The position numbers and the translations under genes were made by a program. A stretch of DNA of 36,956 bases from a virus, in the IMG/VR virus record IMGVR_UViG_3300042924_003329, positions 1 through 36,956 of that record. The stretch is one strand, 5' to 3'. This document shows, in pieces, positions 36,767 through 36,956 of the stretch; position 1 is the first letter of the stretch, and each line of letters begins with the position of its first letter. Below the pieces are notes generated by a model. It did not search any database and was not told the DNA's origin. It saw only the letters and a program-made list of their open reading frames with translations.

Positions 36767-36956
36767 TCGACCTCCTCGACTATCATTTCTTCATCCATAG
36801 GCAGGGGCACCTGCCCCTGCTGTACTGTCAGACTATCCATGTGCGGCTGGATAGCCACGCTTTCGAGCTCAGACACGAGAACCGAGGGCAACGGACGATT
36901 GCGAAGGTGATATAGGAATGCCACGTATTGCCGCTCCGACATCGGAATCATCTCCG
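36763..36956 (-). CDS. PD-(D/E)XK-like nuclease, 3' part (continues from base 526 across the join)
   Basis: This is the C-terminal third of the gene that starts at 526. Its stop overlaps the kinase start (ATGA at 36763-36766). The last 25 residues (L-T-V-Q-Q-G-Q-V-P-L-P-M-D-E-E) are encoded by composite repeat copy G. The amino acid sequence is identical to the copy at the left end despite two base changes. Confidence 0.75.
   Translation of the reverse strand, partial: EMIPMSERQYVAFLYHLRNRPLPSVLVSELESVAIQPHMDSLTVQQGQVPLPMDEEMIVEEVE
36783..36956. repeat. Terminal direct repeat, right copy
   Basis: This is the match of 1-174, with g at 36804 and c at 36829 instead of a at 22 and a at 47. Both changed bases lie in composite repeat copy G. 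Confidence 0.9.
36802..36870 (+). repeat. Composite repeat copy G (plus orientation, inside a gene)
   Basis: Palindrome CAGGGGCACCTGCCCCTG at 36802-36819, 13 bases, CTAT (for CTAG) at 36833-36836, the hairpin core CATGTGCGGCTGGATAGCCACGC and the TTTCGAGCTC tail lie within the coding end of the nuclease gene. The same copy is seen at 20-88 in the left terminal repeat, with one palindrome mismatch. Confidence 0.75.

Noticed and set aside
2823-36870. Composite repeats as a CRISPR array
   Set aside because: Copies are scattered, in both orientations and in different contexts, with no spacers or cas genes.

Overview
The window is one tailed, dsDNA phage genome of the siphovirus/HK97 type, essentially complete. 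The last 174 bases repeat the first 174 with two substitutions, so the sequence closes into a circle of about 36.78 kb. Every supported gene lies on the minus strand, so the map reads from right to left. Genes are tightly packed and mostly joined by ATGA or TGATG stop/start overlaps behind strong AAGGAGG-type ribosome binding sites. I found no integrase, excisionase, cI-like repressor, DNA polymerase, helicase, tRNA or CRISPR array. A virulent, host-dependent phage from an environmental sample is the best reading. The host is not decidable from the sequence; several small proteins resemble actinobacteriophage families as I remember them, which is only a weak hint.

Right-hand block, about 36.8 to 33.5 kb: a P-loop dNMP kinase, a DUF4313-like protein, a PD-(D/E)XK resolvase-like nuclease, a class I methyltransferase, an exported RlpA-like barrel protein and two small Cys/HTH proteins. 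One of the two HTH proteins ends inside a promoter that faces the structural genes.

Late block, 33.5 to 13.6 kb, in the canonical order: zincin, HNH, TerS, TerL, small membrane protein, portal, decoration-like protein, multidomain prohead protease, major capsid protein, head-tail connectors, tail tube, tail chaperones with a -1 frameshift, tape measure, distal tail and fibre proteins. A GT4 glycosyltransferase with its own promoter interrupts this block behind a strong hairpin. Lysis and surface genes follow (13.6 to 11.0 kb): a coiled-coil membrane protein, a secreted Pro/Glu/Thr-rich protein, a two-helix membrane protein, a C39-like cysteine peptidase endolysin and a holin candidate.

Left-hand block, 10.9 to 0 kb: an HTH protein, a metallophosphoesterase, a run of small Cys-rich proteins, a pyrimidine-dimer-glycosylase-like protein, a second zincin, YqaJ exonuclease plus Rad52-type annealing protein, and then a ParB-like protein, a TET-associated glycosyltransferase and a TET/JBP dioxygenase. 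These last three form a DNA base hypermodification cassette. A replication-initiation-like protein and a nuclease crossing the contig ends complete the circle.

Two non-coding systems stand out. The first is a composite repeat in seven places: an 18-bp palindrome, exactly 13 bases, CTAG, then a second hairpin. Five copies face minus and two face plus. The second is a set of promoters (TTGCTT, 16-17 bases, CATAAT-like), most with an inverted repeat in the spacer and most followed by an early transcript hairpin. Both look like phage-wide regulatory parts.
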